Below are positions 1 through 10,333 of a stretch of DNA of 64,000 nucleotides, one piece after another (the stretch's first letter is position 1; each line of letters begins with the position of its first letter). Made by a program: the position numbers and the translations under genes. The notes below the pieces were generated by a model. The model was not told where the DNA came from and searched no databases. It saw only the letters and a program-made list of their open reading frames with translations. Origin of the DNA: Neostapfia colusana (lineage: Eukaryota; Streptophyta; Magnoliopsida; Poales; Poaceae); assembly GCA_030760725.1 (NCBI GenBank), contig JASWHV010000007.1:22418824-22482823 (forward strand), read 5' to 3'.

Positions 1-123
1 TATGTGAGAAGCTTTTTGTGAATTCTTTATTATTCTCATATGTGCACACCTTATGAAAATCAACTTTTATTCTCAATTGTGATATCTCAAATGGTTGTCA
101 TCAATCACCAAAAAGGGGGAGAT
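1..123 (+). mobile_element. 3' untranslated end and polypurine tract of a Ty1/copia element
   Basis: This is the last part of the internal region of a plus-strand copia element whose body lies left of the window. No coding frame is visible. A polypurine tract at 110-122 (A-rich, then a run of five G) sits directly before the LTR that starts at 124. Its position and composition are those of the plus-strand priming site, which fixes the orientation of the element. Confidence 0.7.
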
Positions 124-410
124 TGTAAGTGCATCTAGGATATCCCTTGTGGGTTTTGGCTAATTGATGATGAACATATGAGATCCTAATGAAACTATTA
201 AGATGATTGCAGGATAAACAAAGTGAACTGGCTCGGCACACACAAAAAGATGAAAAATAGAGTGGTGCCCGAAAAGGAAGACGTTAGTGGAATTTAGAGG
301 AGCAAAGTTGATATAAATGTATAGGTTGTGTGTGAAAGAGACACATCCCAAGAGCTCATGACTTTGCGTAAGGGTAAGGGGTTTAAAAATCAACTAAAAT
401 CCACTGAAAA

Positions 411-753
411 CCGGACTAGTCCGTTCATGGACCGGACTAGTCCGTTTAACATTCTGAAAGACGCAAACATAGTGCACCGGACTAGTCCGCCTTGTGAACC
501 GGACTAGTCCGGTCATCTCACTGGAATGCAACCGGACAAGTCCGGTTTTAGACCGGACTAGTCCGGTCATGTCTCTGTTGTCCTCTTTAGAGGACTACGG
601 ACTAGTCCATCCAAGCGACAGGACTAGTCCGCTGAAGTTTCTGAAACCCCATCTCACATAGCACCGGACAAGTCCGGTTTGTGGACCGGACTAGTCCGGT
701 TAACCCAGTGGAAGTAGACCGGACAAGTCCGATCATATACCGGACTAGTCCGG
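411..753. repeat. Array of six paired palindromes in U3 of the copia LTR
   Basis: Twelve copies of the perfect dyad CCGGACTAGTCCGG, or its one-base variants such as CCGGACAAGTCCGG, start at 411, 432, 477, 499, 532, 553, about 597, about 619, 664, 686, 719 and 740. They form six pairs. Members of a pair are 21-22 bp apart and pair starts are about 55 or 66 bp apart, so every spacing is close to a multiple of one helical turn. The array ends 37 bp before the TATA box. It looks like an operator or enhancer array; what binds it is unknown. Confidence 0.85.
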
Positions 754-789
754 TAGTAGGTTTAACAACGGTAACTTTTTGGGAAAGCC

Positions 790-798
790 TATAAAAAG
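790..798 (+). promoter_or_regulatory. TATA box of the copia LTR promoter
   Basis: TATAAAAAG follows the palindrome array and precedes a region that could be R/U5. Its place in the middle of the LTR fits a Pol II start about 30 bp downstream. Confidence 0.65.
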
Positions 799-1544
799 AG
801 GTCCTTCGTCTTTTCCCAAAAGAGACACGACTCATACTGTCAAAAACTGAAACCCTAGCGCCGCCACCTGTCCCAAGAGCCCAAAAACACGTCTCCCCAC
901 ACATCTAAGGTGCAAAAAGGTGAAGATCAATAAAATACTTGGATTTAGGATTGGGAGATCGTCGTTCCTTCGTTGTGAGATCTTGGGATTTGATCTCTCT
1001 ACACACATATTCTGCATTGTAATCTTTTTGAGTGTATTTGATCAACTTCTCATTGTAATTCTTGTGGGAGCCCTCAACGTGTGAGGTTGCCCCATAAACA
1101 CGGTGATTACACTTGATAGTGAAGTCAAGTCGGCATGTGTGGTGACTTGAAGAGGGAAAGGGTTGGGAACCCGGCTCTGTGTGAGCTTCCTCAACGAGGA
1201 CGTAGATCTCTTGGTGAGATCGAACCTCGGTAAAAATTCGTGTCTCTTGTCTCTCATTTGTTTTACATTTTGATACATTAGATCACTAGTTTGCTAGTCA
1301 TCGTTTGAGTTTCTTATAAGTTTGCACGTGCATCCATACAATAAATTTAATTTATAAAAACTGTTGTTCTCATTCCGCTGCTGAGAAATTAAATTTATGA
1401 GACACACTTAATTAACTCAAATAATTCAGCACACCGGACTACTCCGCCCACACAACCGGACTAGTCCGGTCAGTCAAGTTTCTGATAACTTTATTAAGTG
1501 TGCAGGAATCTTTAAAGGCCTATTCACCCCCCCTCTAGGCCACA

Positions 1545-3189
1545 TTCAGTTCTGTCGCCCGACCTCCGACGAAACTCACCGCCTGTGCATATTTCGGCCA
1601 GGGGAACACGGTGGTGCCCTCAACGGAGCTCGGCAACGGTCGGAATAGTGCTCCCGACGGTAACAATGGCCGAGAGCTCATCGGCGACGTCAAACTCGGT
1701 GTCCTCTGCACCTTTTTCGATGCGGTTTGCTCGGGGAGCTCCGCTGACACCTGCTGATCACGGTCATGGGCACCAATCCCCGTGAAAACGGCCACAACCA
1801 CAACCTCACCGGCGAGGTGCCCTGTTCTCAGCCGCCGGCCAAAATTTTTACAGAACTAAGGCCCTAGTGTATGGAACTGGTTGCTACTTGATCGAGGAGG
1901 TGCGCTAGGTGTTCTAGAGCGTGTGTAAGCTATGGCTTAATCGCGGGTTGCTTCTGTGCAACAAATTTCGCCGTAGACCGGACTCTAACCCTAACATGCT
2001 CCGAGGAGGAAAACCAGGAATTCTTGCTCTACATCGCTGGAACTGGCGCACGGTTTCCTCCTACGGCTTCAGCACAAGTAGGCACACCTTTTCTTCTCTG
2101 TTGACGGCGCGTGAAACCATCGGGATCAGCCGGTCGCCGGTGATCAGAGGAGGCGACGTCGAGTTCTTGCGCGGACACGGGAAAGTAGCTCGGGTTATGC
2201 TCGTTTTCGCTCAGGAAATAGAAGGAAAGGCGCAGCAGCTCGTGCGCTGGCCTTTGAGCCACGATTTTTCACCATGAGGTGGACGTCCGAGCGCTGCTGG
2301 TGGTCGGGGCGCGGTCGCGCTGGCGCGCGCGCGGCTTCGGCCGAAGAAAAGATCACCCGAGTAAACTTTCAGTGTGAAGTCTTCTGACATGTGGGCCTCC
2401 CCTCTAATTCCTTTTTCCTATTTTTAATTTCTGTTTGTGCTAAAATATCCCAGCTACTCACAATTGAATATGAGACTTAATCACCAAGTCATAGTTTGAA
2501 TTTGGTTTCCCAAATTTGAAATTTGTTTGGCTAAATTTGCTTCACATTTGAACTGAAATTCAAATTCAGTTTTGAATTCTTGCAAATTTAGCTCCCGACA
2601 ATATGAACTCCAACGGGGATGAAAATTAGTGGACTAACTCAGAAAAATGTGCTGAGTTTGAATATGAAGCCAACTTTTGAATTTAAGTGATGAAAGTTGC
2701 TGCAATTTGAATTTATATTCAAATCGGCCTCTTTTTCAAATGCCTCCAAAAGTGCCTCAAAAAGTGTTGGATTTGCATGAAATTTGGCCTGAACCTTCCC
2801 AAGACTTTTCAAGTTCTAGGGGTGAGCTCAACCTCCCATGTTCATGTGTAGAAATCCTACTTTGTGAAAGTTATGGCTTTCCCCTCTAATCACCCTTTTG
2901 ATGGAGGTTACTTGCTCTTCACAAGTCTTCACAAATTATCCACAACAAAAGCTGTGGTGTTGTGAGGTGATGAAATTTTTTTGCAAGTCCCTTTTCTTGG
3001 GCTTTTACATGGGCCTCGACGCCAAAGATGTGCCCTGTACTAGGGTTGCCCTTCACGGCTGGGGAGCCGATGGCGCTGCAGGAACTCTCGTCGTTGCCGA
3101 CTCTGCTTCAGCAGTCTTCCCCGATGATGGCTTCCGAGCCGGTGACACGCTGAAGGACTTCTTCTGCATCATAGGCGCGTCATGGGCCC
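1545..3189. other. Unassigned, probably decayed LTR-retrotransposon sequence
   Basis: No convincing gene is present. 1545-1850 is GC-rich and 1855-2330 moderately GC-rich. About 2400-2980 is markedly AT-rich, with many runs of the type TTTGAATTT and AAATTTGAA, a texture common in gypsy LTRs and leaders. Open frames here are short, start without context and show no domain that I recognise. It may be the 5' part of the gypsy element whose 3' LTR starts at 5055, or a separate relic. Confidence 0.35.
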
Positions 3190-3474
3190 CCCCTCAAAGC
3201 TCCAGCATCGCTATACGTCCTCCCTGCTCCCACCGGGGCTGCTTCGGTAGTGGCAGCTCTAGAGCTACCACCGGCGCCGGCCGTCGAGCCCAGTGCGGGA
3301 CCAAGGGAATCCTGGGAACCCCCGCCTGGGGTCTCGAGAGGAAGCTTCCGTCAGGACGGGCTAGCTTCCTCTTTGGCGCCCTGCTCGACTCTAGGGAGTC
3401 CTTGGGCGGTGAGCGAGGGAGTGCCACATGTGTAGGTCCACCAGCCGACTCCTTCCCTCTGTTTGGGAGTGAGT

Positions 3475-4658
3475 TCAGCGTAGGCCCCGCCTAGCCACCA
3501 GCTCCGTCCACTTAGGGAACCTCCACAACCCGAGAATCATCACCAACCTGTCAGTAGCTCCCACAACAGCCTTGACTGTGCCTGTTGATTGAGATAGACA
3601 GGCTGGCAGCTCGCCGGCGGGGTGATGGAGTCGTTGGTGATCGGATCGCAGGAGAGCTTCTGCAGCATCGTGCTCAGCATCTCCCGATTCCATGACGACC
3701 CAGCTCCACGCGCCAACCGGTTCATGTCGCCATCCCCGGTGTACTGCCAGGCAGGCCGTATACGCTGCTGGAGAGGAGCGATCCTGCGTGATAGGAAGTC
3801 GGCCAGCACCATCAGCCATGTCAGGCCTTTCTATGCCATGTACTTGATCCTTTCCAGCTTCGGCGTGTAGGCATCCTGCAGGTCGGGGATCTCATCCCCG
3901 ACGGCTTCCTCAGCGACCGGGGGATCACCCGGCAGCTCCAAGCGGTCGCGGACGTCGGTTTATGTGATCACCCAATCCTCCCTCTAGTGCTGTTACTTTC
4001 CGGGAGAGAAGGGCGCGATGTACGACGCGGATCTCCTCCATCGATGCTGGAAGTTGTAGGCCCCCAGGTGGCTTCTGCTTCTCCATGAGGCCCTCAAGAA
4101 GAAGAACACCCTAAAGAGCCGCACCGAAGACCGCACGCACACGAACATCTCGCAAAAGTGAATGAATACAACCACTAGTGCAAGGGCGTGTGGCATGAGG
4201 TGCTCGAGCTGGAGCCCATACACCTCCAGCATGGTGAGGAGGAAGGACGATGTCGGGAGCGCAAACCCATATAGCACGTACGAGGTGAAGAGTACCACCT
4301 CGCCAGGCTGCATGTCGGTCAGCGGGACTCTCCCGTGATGGATCTTTCTGTCGGGCGCGGCTGACTGGCAGCCGAGCAGGCGCCTCACGTGCCCAAGGTC
4401 ATTGTCGGTGCGAAGCCGGGAAGAACAGAGGCCAAAAGCCATGGTGGCGAAAGAAGGTTGAGAGCGGTGGGGAGCGGAGGCTTCGAGCATGAAAGTGGAA
4501 GGAGAAGATCGCAAGAGGCAAGAAAGAAAGGAACCACCCTTCTCCGGAAGGCTTCCTTTTCTACGCTCGCGACCTTTGGTAGGGCAGCAAGCGCGACGCT
4601 TGGTTGCCACCGCCAAGCACCGTTCGCGTCCCCAATGATGGGCGGGACCCAGGTCCAC
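3475..4658 (-). pseudogene. Decayed 'putative gypsy type transposon' (Transposase_28) antisense ORF
   Basis: On the minus strand, a block near 4,450-4,000 reads GEVVLFTSYVLYGFALPTSS and then YGLQLEHLMPHAL and FIHFCEMFVCVR. Near 3,810-3,600 it reads LADFLSRRIAPLQQRIRP. These are hallmark stretches of the plant Transposase_28 family (PF04195), a protein of unknown role found in or beside Tat-lineage gypsy elements, often antisense to gag-pol. Conserved blocks lie in different frames, and at least two in-frame stops fall between them (near 3,990 and 3,830), so the gene is dead. A Ser/Pro/Arg-rich tail may continue to about 3,190. The gene is antisense to the 3' LTR that starts at 5055, the expected place for an aORF between pol and the 3' LTR. 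Confidence 0.7.
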
Positions 4659-5054
4659 CCGTTAGACACTGGGGGCCTAGCCGACCGCGTATCAGGAATG
4701 AGGCTCCGGCGGTTCCCGATAAAAGCGGTGAGGTGGAACTAGAGCGGTCGACCCGAGAATTGCTGTAGTAAATACCCTGGGGCGGCCCATCGAGCACGTC
4801 GCCATGATCCAACAGTCAAGAGCGGACACGCGTCCATTATGCCGATGATGTGCTTCTGTTTCAACTATCGAGTACGTACATTACGCCAATGACGTGCAAC
4901 CTTTTCGTGTGACACGTACAACTGCACACCCACTACACTAGAATCTCGCTGCCACTTCAGCTTCCAAAGTGCAGGTTCAAACCTACCACGCGGGAAAGAT
5001 GGAGGCCCCCACCTGCGAGATCGTTGCCTCCCCTGAGATGGGCCCGGGGGCCAC
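4659..5054 (+). mobile_element. 3' untranslated region and polypurine tract of a Tat-type gypsy element
   Basis: The stretch 4,980-5,054 matches the end of the internal region of the minus-strand element at 17.3-24.1 kb: a GGAGGCCCC block, then GAGAT, then a CCCGGGGGCCAC tract abutting the LTR. The match fixes this element on the plus strand. The rest is non-coding. Confidence 0.6.
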
Positions 5055-5199
5055 TGTCGTTACCCTGCAGATCAGGTACCCCCGCGTGGAGGGTTGAAGA
5101 CAGCCCAGACCCCGCCTCCTTGCTGAGGGGGGCGCTGACGCGACCATGATTCCTTGTCCCCGGGGTCGGGCCCGAGGCAGTCACGTGCGCCTAGGCTCT

Positions 5200-6085
5200 G
5201 GAGCCGACACGTGCCCTTGGCCCCGGACTGAGCCTCCCCGCTGAGGTGAAGTCCGGAGCTGCCACGTGTATCTTCGCTCTGAACCTCCTCCACGCTGAGG
5301 AGGGCTCCAGAGCCAACACCTGCCCTTGGCCCCGAACTAGGCCTCCCCGCTGAGGTGAGGTCCGAAGCTACCACGTGTATGCGGGCTCCGAACCTCCTCC
5401 CTGCCGAGGAGAGCTCCGGAGCAGACACGTGCCCTTGGCCCCGGACCAAGCCTCCTCGGTGAGGTGAGGTCCGGAGCTGCCACGTGTATCCCGGATCAAA
5501 AACCCCTCCTCACTAAGGAGGGCTCCGGAGCAGACACGTACCCTTGGACCCGGACCAAGCCTCCCTGCTGAGGTGAGGTCCAGAGCTGCCATGTATATCC
5601 GGGCTCCAAACATCCTCCCCACTGAGAAGGGCTCTTGAGCAGACACGTACCCTTGACCCTGGACCAAGCCTCCCCGCTGAGGTTAGGTCCGGAGCTGCCA
5701 CGTGTATCCGGGCTCCGAACCTCCTCCCCGCTGAGGACGGCTCCGAAGCAGACACGTGCCCTTGGCCCCGGACCAAGCCTCCCCGCTGAGGTGAGGTCCG
5801 GAGCTGCCACGTGTATCCGGGCTCCGAACCTCCTCCCCACTGAGGAGGGCTCTAGAGCAAACACGTGCCCTTGGCCCCGAACCAAGCCTCCCCGCTGAGG
5901 TGAGGTCCGGAGCTGCCACGTGTATCCAGGCTCCGAGCCTCCTCCATGTTGAGGAGGGCTTCGGAGCAGACACGTGCCCTTGGCCCCAGATCAAGCCTCC
6001 CCACTGAGGTGAGGTCCAGAGCTGCCACGTGTATCCGGACTCCGAACCTACTCCCCGCAAAGGAGGGCTCCGGAGCTGCCTCGTG
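5200..6085 (+). repeat. 109-bp tandem repeat with two G-boxes per unit
   Basis: About eight units repeat with an exact 109-bp period. One motif, GCCACGTGTATCC, has its CACGTG core at 5263, 5372, 5481, (5590 mutated), 5699, 5808, 5917 and 6026. The second, GACACGTGCCC, has its core at 5208, 5426, 5753, 5862 and 5971, with mutated copies in register at 5317, 5535 and 5644. The two sit about 55 bp apart, so each unit is a dimer of two half-units. CACGTG with flanking GCC is the G-box/ABRE core bound by plant bZIP and bHLH factors; binding here is inference. Confidence 0.9.
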
Positions 6086-6481
6086 TCCCACGATCCGTCA
6101 TGGGTCGTGGGTCGAAGAAGTCAAGAAGGGAGTGCGCTGTCAGATCGTGCATTCAAGGCTTGCACCTTCCCCAGACGCATGGTGCACAGCGCACGCCTCC
6201 GTCCTTTGCTCGTTCACCATTATGGTGACAAGACAGGACAGTGACGCGTGACAGCGGCACAGTGCCGCCCAGGAGAACGAGAGGACACAACCACAAGACG
6301 ACGTCTTCATCATCACGTGCTGCCCAGTCAGAGGCGCTCAGCGCGCCAGGCGACGAGACTTAACTCCTCCGCCAAATGCTCTAGACATAGCTGTAGAGAC
6401 CCTAGATCATGTATAGGGTTCAGACATACTCGGGGCTACCTGTCGGGCCCAGGACCAGATTATAACCACCCGGCCTTGGAT

Positions 6482-6489
6482 TATAAAAT
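6482..6489 (+). promoter_or_regulatory. TATA box of the Tat-type LTR
   Basis: TATAAAAT lies about 450 bp downstream of the G-box array. It aligns with the TATAAAAG of the related LTRs, which lies within CTATAAAAGGATC on the minus strand at 23224-23231. Confidence 0.6.
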
Positions 6490-6640
6490 GATCGAGGTAT
6501 CCACCTGACAGCGGGACGTCCGGTTCCAATTCACAACCTAGCCAACACACATACGTAAGCAATATAACAATCATCCCATAGACGTGCGATTTTATGCTCC
6601 GGTGAGCCAAACCACGTAAATCGTGTTTATCAATAATCGT

Positions 6641-7689
6641 TTGTCCCTCGCTCTTCCTCTTGGCCACGGGATATTTGGTCTAGCTCCAAGGATATGACTC
6701 CGCCACTCGGGCGATAGCGACATGCGTGCAAGTGCAGCCACGTCATTTGCCGCCACGCTCTTGAATTCAGCCGTCGTGCCGCCGTTGCATCACAGCAGCC
6801 GCGAAGCATCCACGGGTTCGTCACTGCATGTACGTACTCCCATGTCCCGGCCGACGCCTGTCTGACCTCACTCGAGTACCGAATCCCGCAGGGATCCCCG
6901 CCGCGCCGACGACCCAACGCCGTGCCCTCGGATCTAGTACCACCCTATCATTCGTGGCACAGAAATCGCGGATCGCATCAGGTTTTCACGGCGCGAGCTG
7001 GAGCCCAGGTGACTGAGGTGAGGGACAGCAAGGTCACCAACCACCGCACGAACTCCCATGTCGCAGGGGGCCGGCCGGCAAATAAAAAATTCCAGATCCG
7101 CAATGCACATTATACACAGGCACCATATTGTTCTTAAAATTTCTATTAAAAACAGCGGATGGAGTACATGTTCCCAAAATCCACGCAAGATTCGAGATTC
7201 CCCGTTCCATCGTCGTCATCATTCCACAGGTCATGGCGAAGAACGAAAAGAAAGGAAAAGTGGTCAGCCAGCGCGAGAGCGCGAGACAACCAAGTTGCAC
7301 CGATCATTGCTACGCTTGACATTTCCAATCGTTGAATTCATTTCTTCACCTTACAAAATTGGGAAGGACAAAAGAAATGCAAAAAACAATTAATAAATCG
7401 AGCTAGGCATCACCTCATGCACACCAACCACTAGCTTACTGTACAGAGAAAATATTATTTTCTTCTTCTTCTTGGCGTGGTGGTGGTGCCCCCATATTCT
7501 TTACTACTCCCAGAGGGACTCAGATTATACATTAACCACGGGGCAGTAACAATGGTTATTTACGTAGTACCGCAGCATATAAAGATTAATTAATTAAACA
7601 GGTTTCACTGACTTCGCCACCGTTGCGGCTTCTGGAGTTGTTAATTGTGCTTCTTTCCTTTTTTTGGTTTTTATTTTTTCGGTTCGTGA
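6641..7689. other. Intergenic and 3' flank of the two-exon gene
   Basis: No coding region or repeat family could be assigned. The part next to 7690 would hold the 3' UTR of the minus-strand gene, but I cannot place a polyadenylation site. Confidence 0.4.
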
Positions 7690-9915
7690 TCAGGCGCGCC
7701 TCTTGGCCGGCGCGCCGGCTGCTAGCGCGTTGTTCCCTGCCTGCGCCGCCCGCGCCTTGCTGGCGGCGGGGCCCCTGTTCTTGCTCTTGCCCTTCTTCCT
7801 GTGGTGCGTGGCGCCGGGCGTGGACCGGGGGATGAACACGCCGGTGCCCTTGCTGCCGCACTGCTGCTGCTGTCGCCACGCCATGGCGCTGGCGGTGCTG
7901 TGGCCGCCGCCGTAGCTGGCGGCTTGGTGGAACAACGTGTAGGCCGGTGGCGCCAGCATCGACGCGCCCCGCTGCTGCGGCACATGGCCGAATCCATGGC
8001 CTCGCTGAAAAAAATTAACCCGTCAGTTTAGCTGTTGTTGATGTCGAGGCCAGGCGGCGTTTTGCTGTAGTGCGCGGCGCGGTGCCGAGGGGCCGGAGGA
8101 CGTGACGTGATGCGGTCATGGCAAACTCTGTACGAATATTTTTAAAAGATAAGGCCCCGTTAAAATCGGTCGATGATCGCCTTAGGAGCTCGAATGCAGC
8201 GACTAGGAGGACTAATGGGCAACTTACGTGCACGCAAAGATCCATTCATCAGCGCCGGATCTCGTCACGGATCGAGCGGAACAGGATTATTAGTAAAACA
8301 ACGGCAGCGAGTAAACAAATGATTCGCGCCATGATGGTGTGCAGCGGCAGCGCCGGCAGGCAGGCACGGGTCGCGTGCATGCATCATGAGGTACGTGTTG
8401 TGTGCAAGCGAGAACAAAGTTTGCATTACTACCCATCATCATCAGACACAAAAAAACAGAGCCCGCGACGCCCAACCAACATCAATCACTAGTACTGCTT
8501 GGTCCATATGCATGCAGCTCGATCACTTGCGAGGTGATTCGGAACAAAAGAAAATCAATTGATGTAACTTGATCACATGTTTTGGACCAATACTAATTGA
8601 AATTTATGATTAGAGTGGTTAAATGGAGGTTTTGGCGCCGCTGATCGTCACCGGCTGCATGTGCGGGCGCGGAGAGATAAAAGAGGCATGCGGATGGAGC
8701 GACGCGGGCCGTGGACAGCCGCGGGTGCTGGTGGTGGTGGTACCATGGTGGGAAGGGGTACCTTGCAAGTTTGAACGGCTAACGAAAGGGAACGTCGCCG
8801 CTGGCATCAATGGACAAACACCCCGCGCACGTCACCGGACATGGACTAGAATTTTTATCATAACGATGACAATTTAGAAACATAGAGAGTATAGCTTAGT
8901 TAATACCTAAGCGAAAATTAATTGTTCCATTTATTATTTGCTTCACTGTTGCCACTGTGGAACCTCACTACTATACTACTACGCCGCTGAGCATGAAACA
9001 ATTCATTTTTTTTCGAAAGAATAGCATGAAACAATTCTCCTTTGCCGGCCCAGTTCACATGGAGCACGAGATTCTTTGGAGATTCAAGTGGAGATTATAT
9101 ATGAATTTCACTTGAAAATGAAGATTCCTTCGAGACTCACATCTGGAATTCGTAATCTCCAACCGGCAGTAGTACTGTCCTAGTGTAGAATTTGGCAGTG
9201 GCAAGCAATTGGACGGAATGCTATATCTCCTGTAATAAACGGTCAGTTTCCGGTAAAAAGGCGGCATCCTTTCTCTCAACGCACAGGCAGTCACGGACTT
9301 ATCACAAAAGATGCATCTGCACTTATTATCAGTATCGCGAGTAGCTCCTGATGCGTTAACGCTTATCCTTACGAAAAAAATTCTGCGCGTGGCGGTGCAC
9401 GTGCGAGCCAGCGACAGCAGATGCACGCGGTTTTTTGGATGCTAATAGTCGACCTGATAGTTGGCCAAGAGGAACTTGCTCATGGTTTCTGAATTCTGAG
9501 GAGAGAAAATTAAAAGGATGGGGATGTTCATCATTAGAAGAAAGAACAGAATGGTTGGGTTTGGTTCGGTTCGTTTCCGTTTGGTTTTGGCCAGGTTGTG
9601 CGTGCAAGTGCAACAACAACCAACCAACTAGCTAGGCAACTACCGGGACCGACAAGCTCCAAGAACGAACCCACCCAACAGAAGTGTAGCTGGCCTGAGC
9701 TGTGAGGCGGGCGCGCACGTGCGTGCACATGCGGCCTGATGGCCTGGGCCATGTAACGAAACAAGGGGCGAAGGGAGCGGCAGGCTCACCGGGAGGAGGT
9801 GCGCGGCGGCGGCGAAGTCGTCGGCGTCGTCGTCGTCGTCGGTGATGAGGAGCGATATCCGCTTGCTGAGCTCGGCGAAGAACAGGTCGTCCTCCAGCAT
9901 CGTCTCCACCTCCAT
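7690..9915 (-). CDS. Two-exon gene for a small plant-specific protein of unknown function
   Basis: Exon 1 (9915-9790) starts at an ATG and encodes 42 residues, with the acidic/amphipathic block DDLFFAELSKRISLLITDDD followed by an Asp run. It ends at a GT donor (CCG|GTGAGC). Exon 2 (8004-7690) follows a T-rich tract and CAG acceptor, stays in phase 0 and encodes 104 residues. These contain QRGASMLAPPAYTLFHQ, a Gln run, CGSKGTGVFIPRSTPG, a basic HHRKKGKSKN stretch and a C-terminal KKxxA-like AKRRA. The protein would be 146 aa. The order (DLFFAELS...DDD at the N-terminus, TGVFIPRS then a Lys-rich segment) recalls a small family of uncharacterised land-plant proteins. No transmembrane segment or catalytic motif is visible, and the basic tract could be a nuclear signal. 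The 1785-bp intron could hide an extra exon, but phase and sequence join well without one. No frameshift or internal stop is seen. Confidence 0.65.
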
Positions 9916-10063
9916 CTCCTCCTCGTTCGTCCTGCCTCGCTGCTTTTCGGAGCAAGCTGCCGTGCTGGGGCGGTGGCGGCAATGGAGACTAGCTAGGGAA
10001 GGCAGAGGCTTTGCGGCTGTCTCGCGGTGGCGGCCTCTGGCGCTGCGCTCGGCCCGAGGGCCT

Positions 10064-10071
10064 CTTTAATA
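10064..10071 (-). promoter_or_regulatory. Possible TATA box of the two-exon gene
   Basis: TATTAAAG on the minus strand lies about 150 bp before the ATG at 9915, at the edge of a GC-rich putative 5' UTR. The distance fits a plant core promoter, but the motif is imperfect. Confidence 0.4.
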
Positions 10072-10317
10072 ATCGCTTCCCGGTGGTCAGTTTTTGGGGC
10101 TGAAGAGGTGGTCCCGAAGGAGCAGTTGGCCACTCCCTGCTCGGAAAGGACGTGGGTCCCACAAATGTGGGGGCGGCTCCCCCACCCCCTGCGCATGTTC
10201 GCCGTCTTCTTCGTTCTCTGTGCCCTCGTCCTTTCCTTCTCAGCCACGGAAAAGGCCGTAGGACCAACATGTCAGTACGTGGAGTATTTGTTTAAAGATG
10301 AGGTTGGGACTGAGAAA

Positions 10318-10333
10318 GAGAGAGAGAGAGAGA
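10318..10333. repeat. (GA)n microsatellite
   Basis: A pure GA run lies about 400 bp upstream of the two-exon gene. GA tracts are common in plant promoters; no specific role is shown. Confidence 0.85.

Larger units (their letters stand above)
124..1544 (+). mobile_element. Ty1/copia 3' LTR (about 1.42 kb)
   Basis: The LTR starts TGTAAGTGCATCTAGG just after a polypurine tract and ends near 1544 in a C-rich CTAGGCCACA. A TATA box (TATAAAAAG, 790-798) splits it into U3 and R-U5, so it has its own promoter reading right. U3 is packed with CCGGACTAGTCCG-type palindromes, annotated separately, and two more lie near the 3' end (1434-1446, imperfect; 1456-1469). The left LTR is outside the window, so the target-site duplication cannot be checked and the 3' boundary is uncertain by a few bases. 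The length and start resemble the large-LTR SIRE/Maximus-type copia elements of grasses; that lineage call is inference. Confidence 0.75.
5055..6640 (+). mobile_element. Tat-type gypsy 3' LTR, 3'-truncated
   Basis: The LTR starts TGTCGTTACCCTGC right after a purine tract. It is homologous along its length to the LTRs at 17321-18414 and 22961-24071, read in the opposite direction. It holds an eight-unit 109-bp array (separate entry), then unique U3 sequence, a TATA box at 6482-6489, and a region matching the R/U5 of the related LTRs up to about 6,640, where similarity stops. The expected 3' end is missing, so the copy is truncated or disrupted. Open frames on either strand here come from the repeat and are not genes. 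Confidence 0.75.

Noticed and set aside
411..753. Possible CRISPR-like array (repeats with similar spacers)
   Set aside because: The repeats are 14-bp perfect palindromes in alternating spacings inside a plant LTR promoter. No cas genes or leader, and the sequence is clearly eukaryotic.
1921..2277. 118-codon plus-strand frame and its antisense partner
   Set aside because: Both strands are open over the same stretch and neither encodes a recognisable domain. Probably transposon-derived non-coding sequence.
5055..6100. Many overlapping open frames on both strands in the 109-bp array
   Set aside because: A 109-bp unit shifts frame every copy, so the open frames are by-products of repeat composition. 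No start context or domain.
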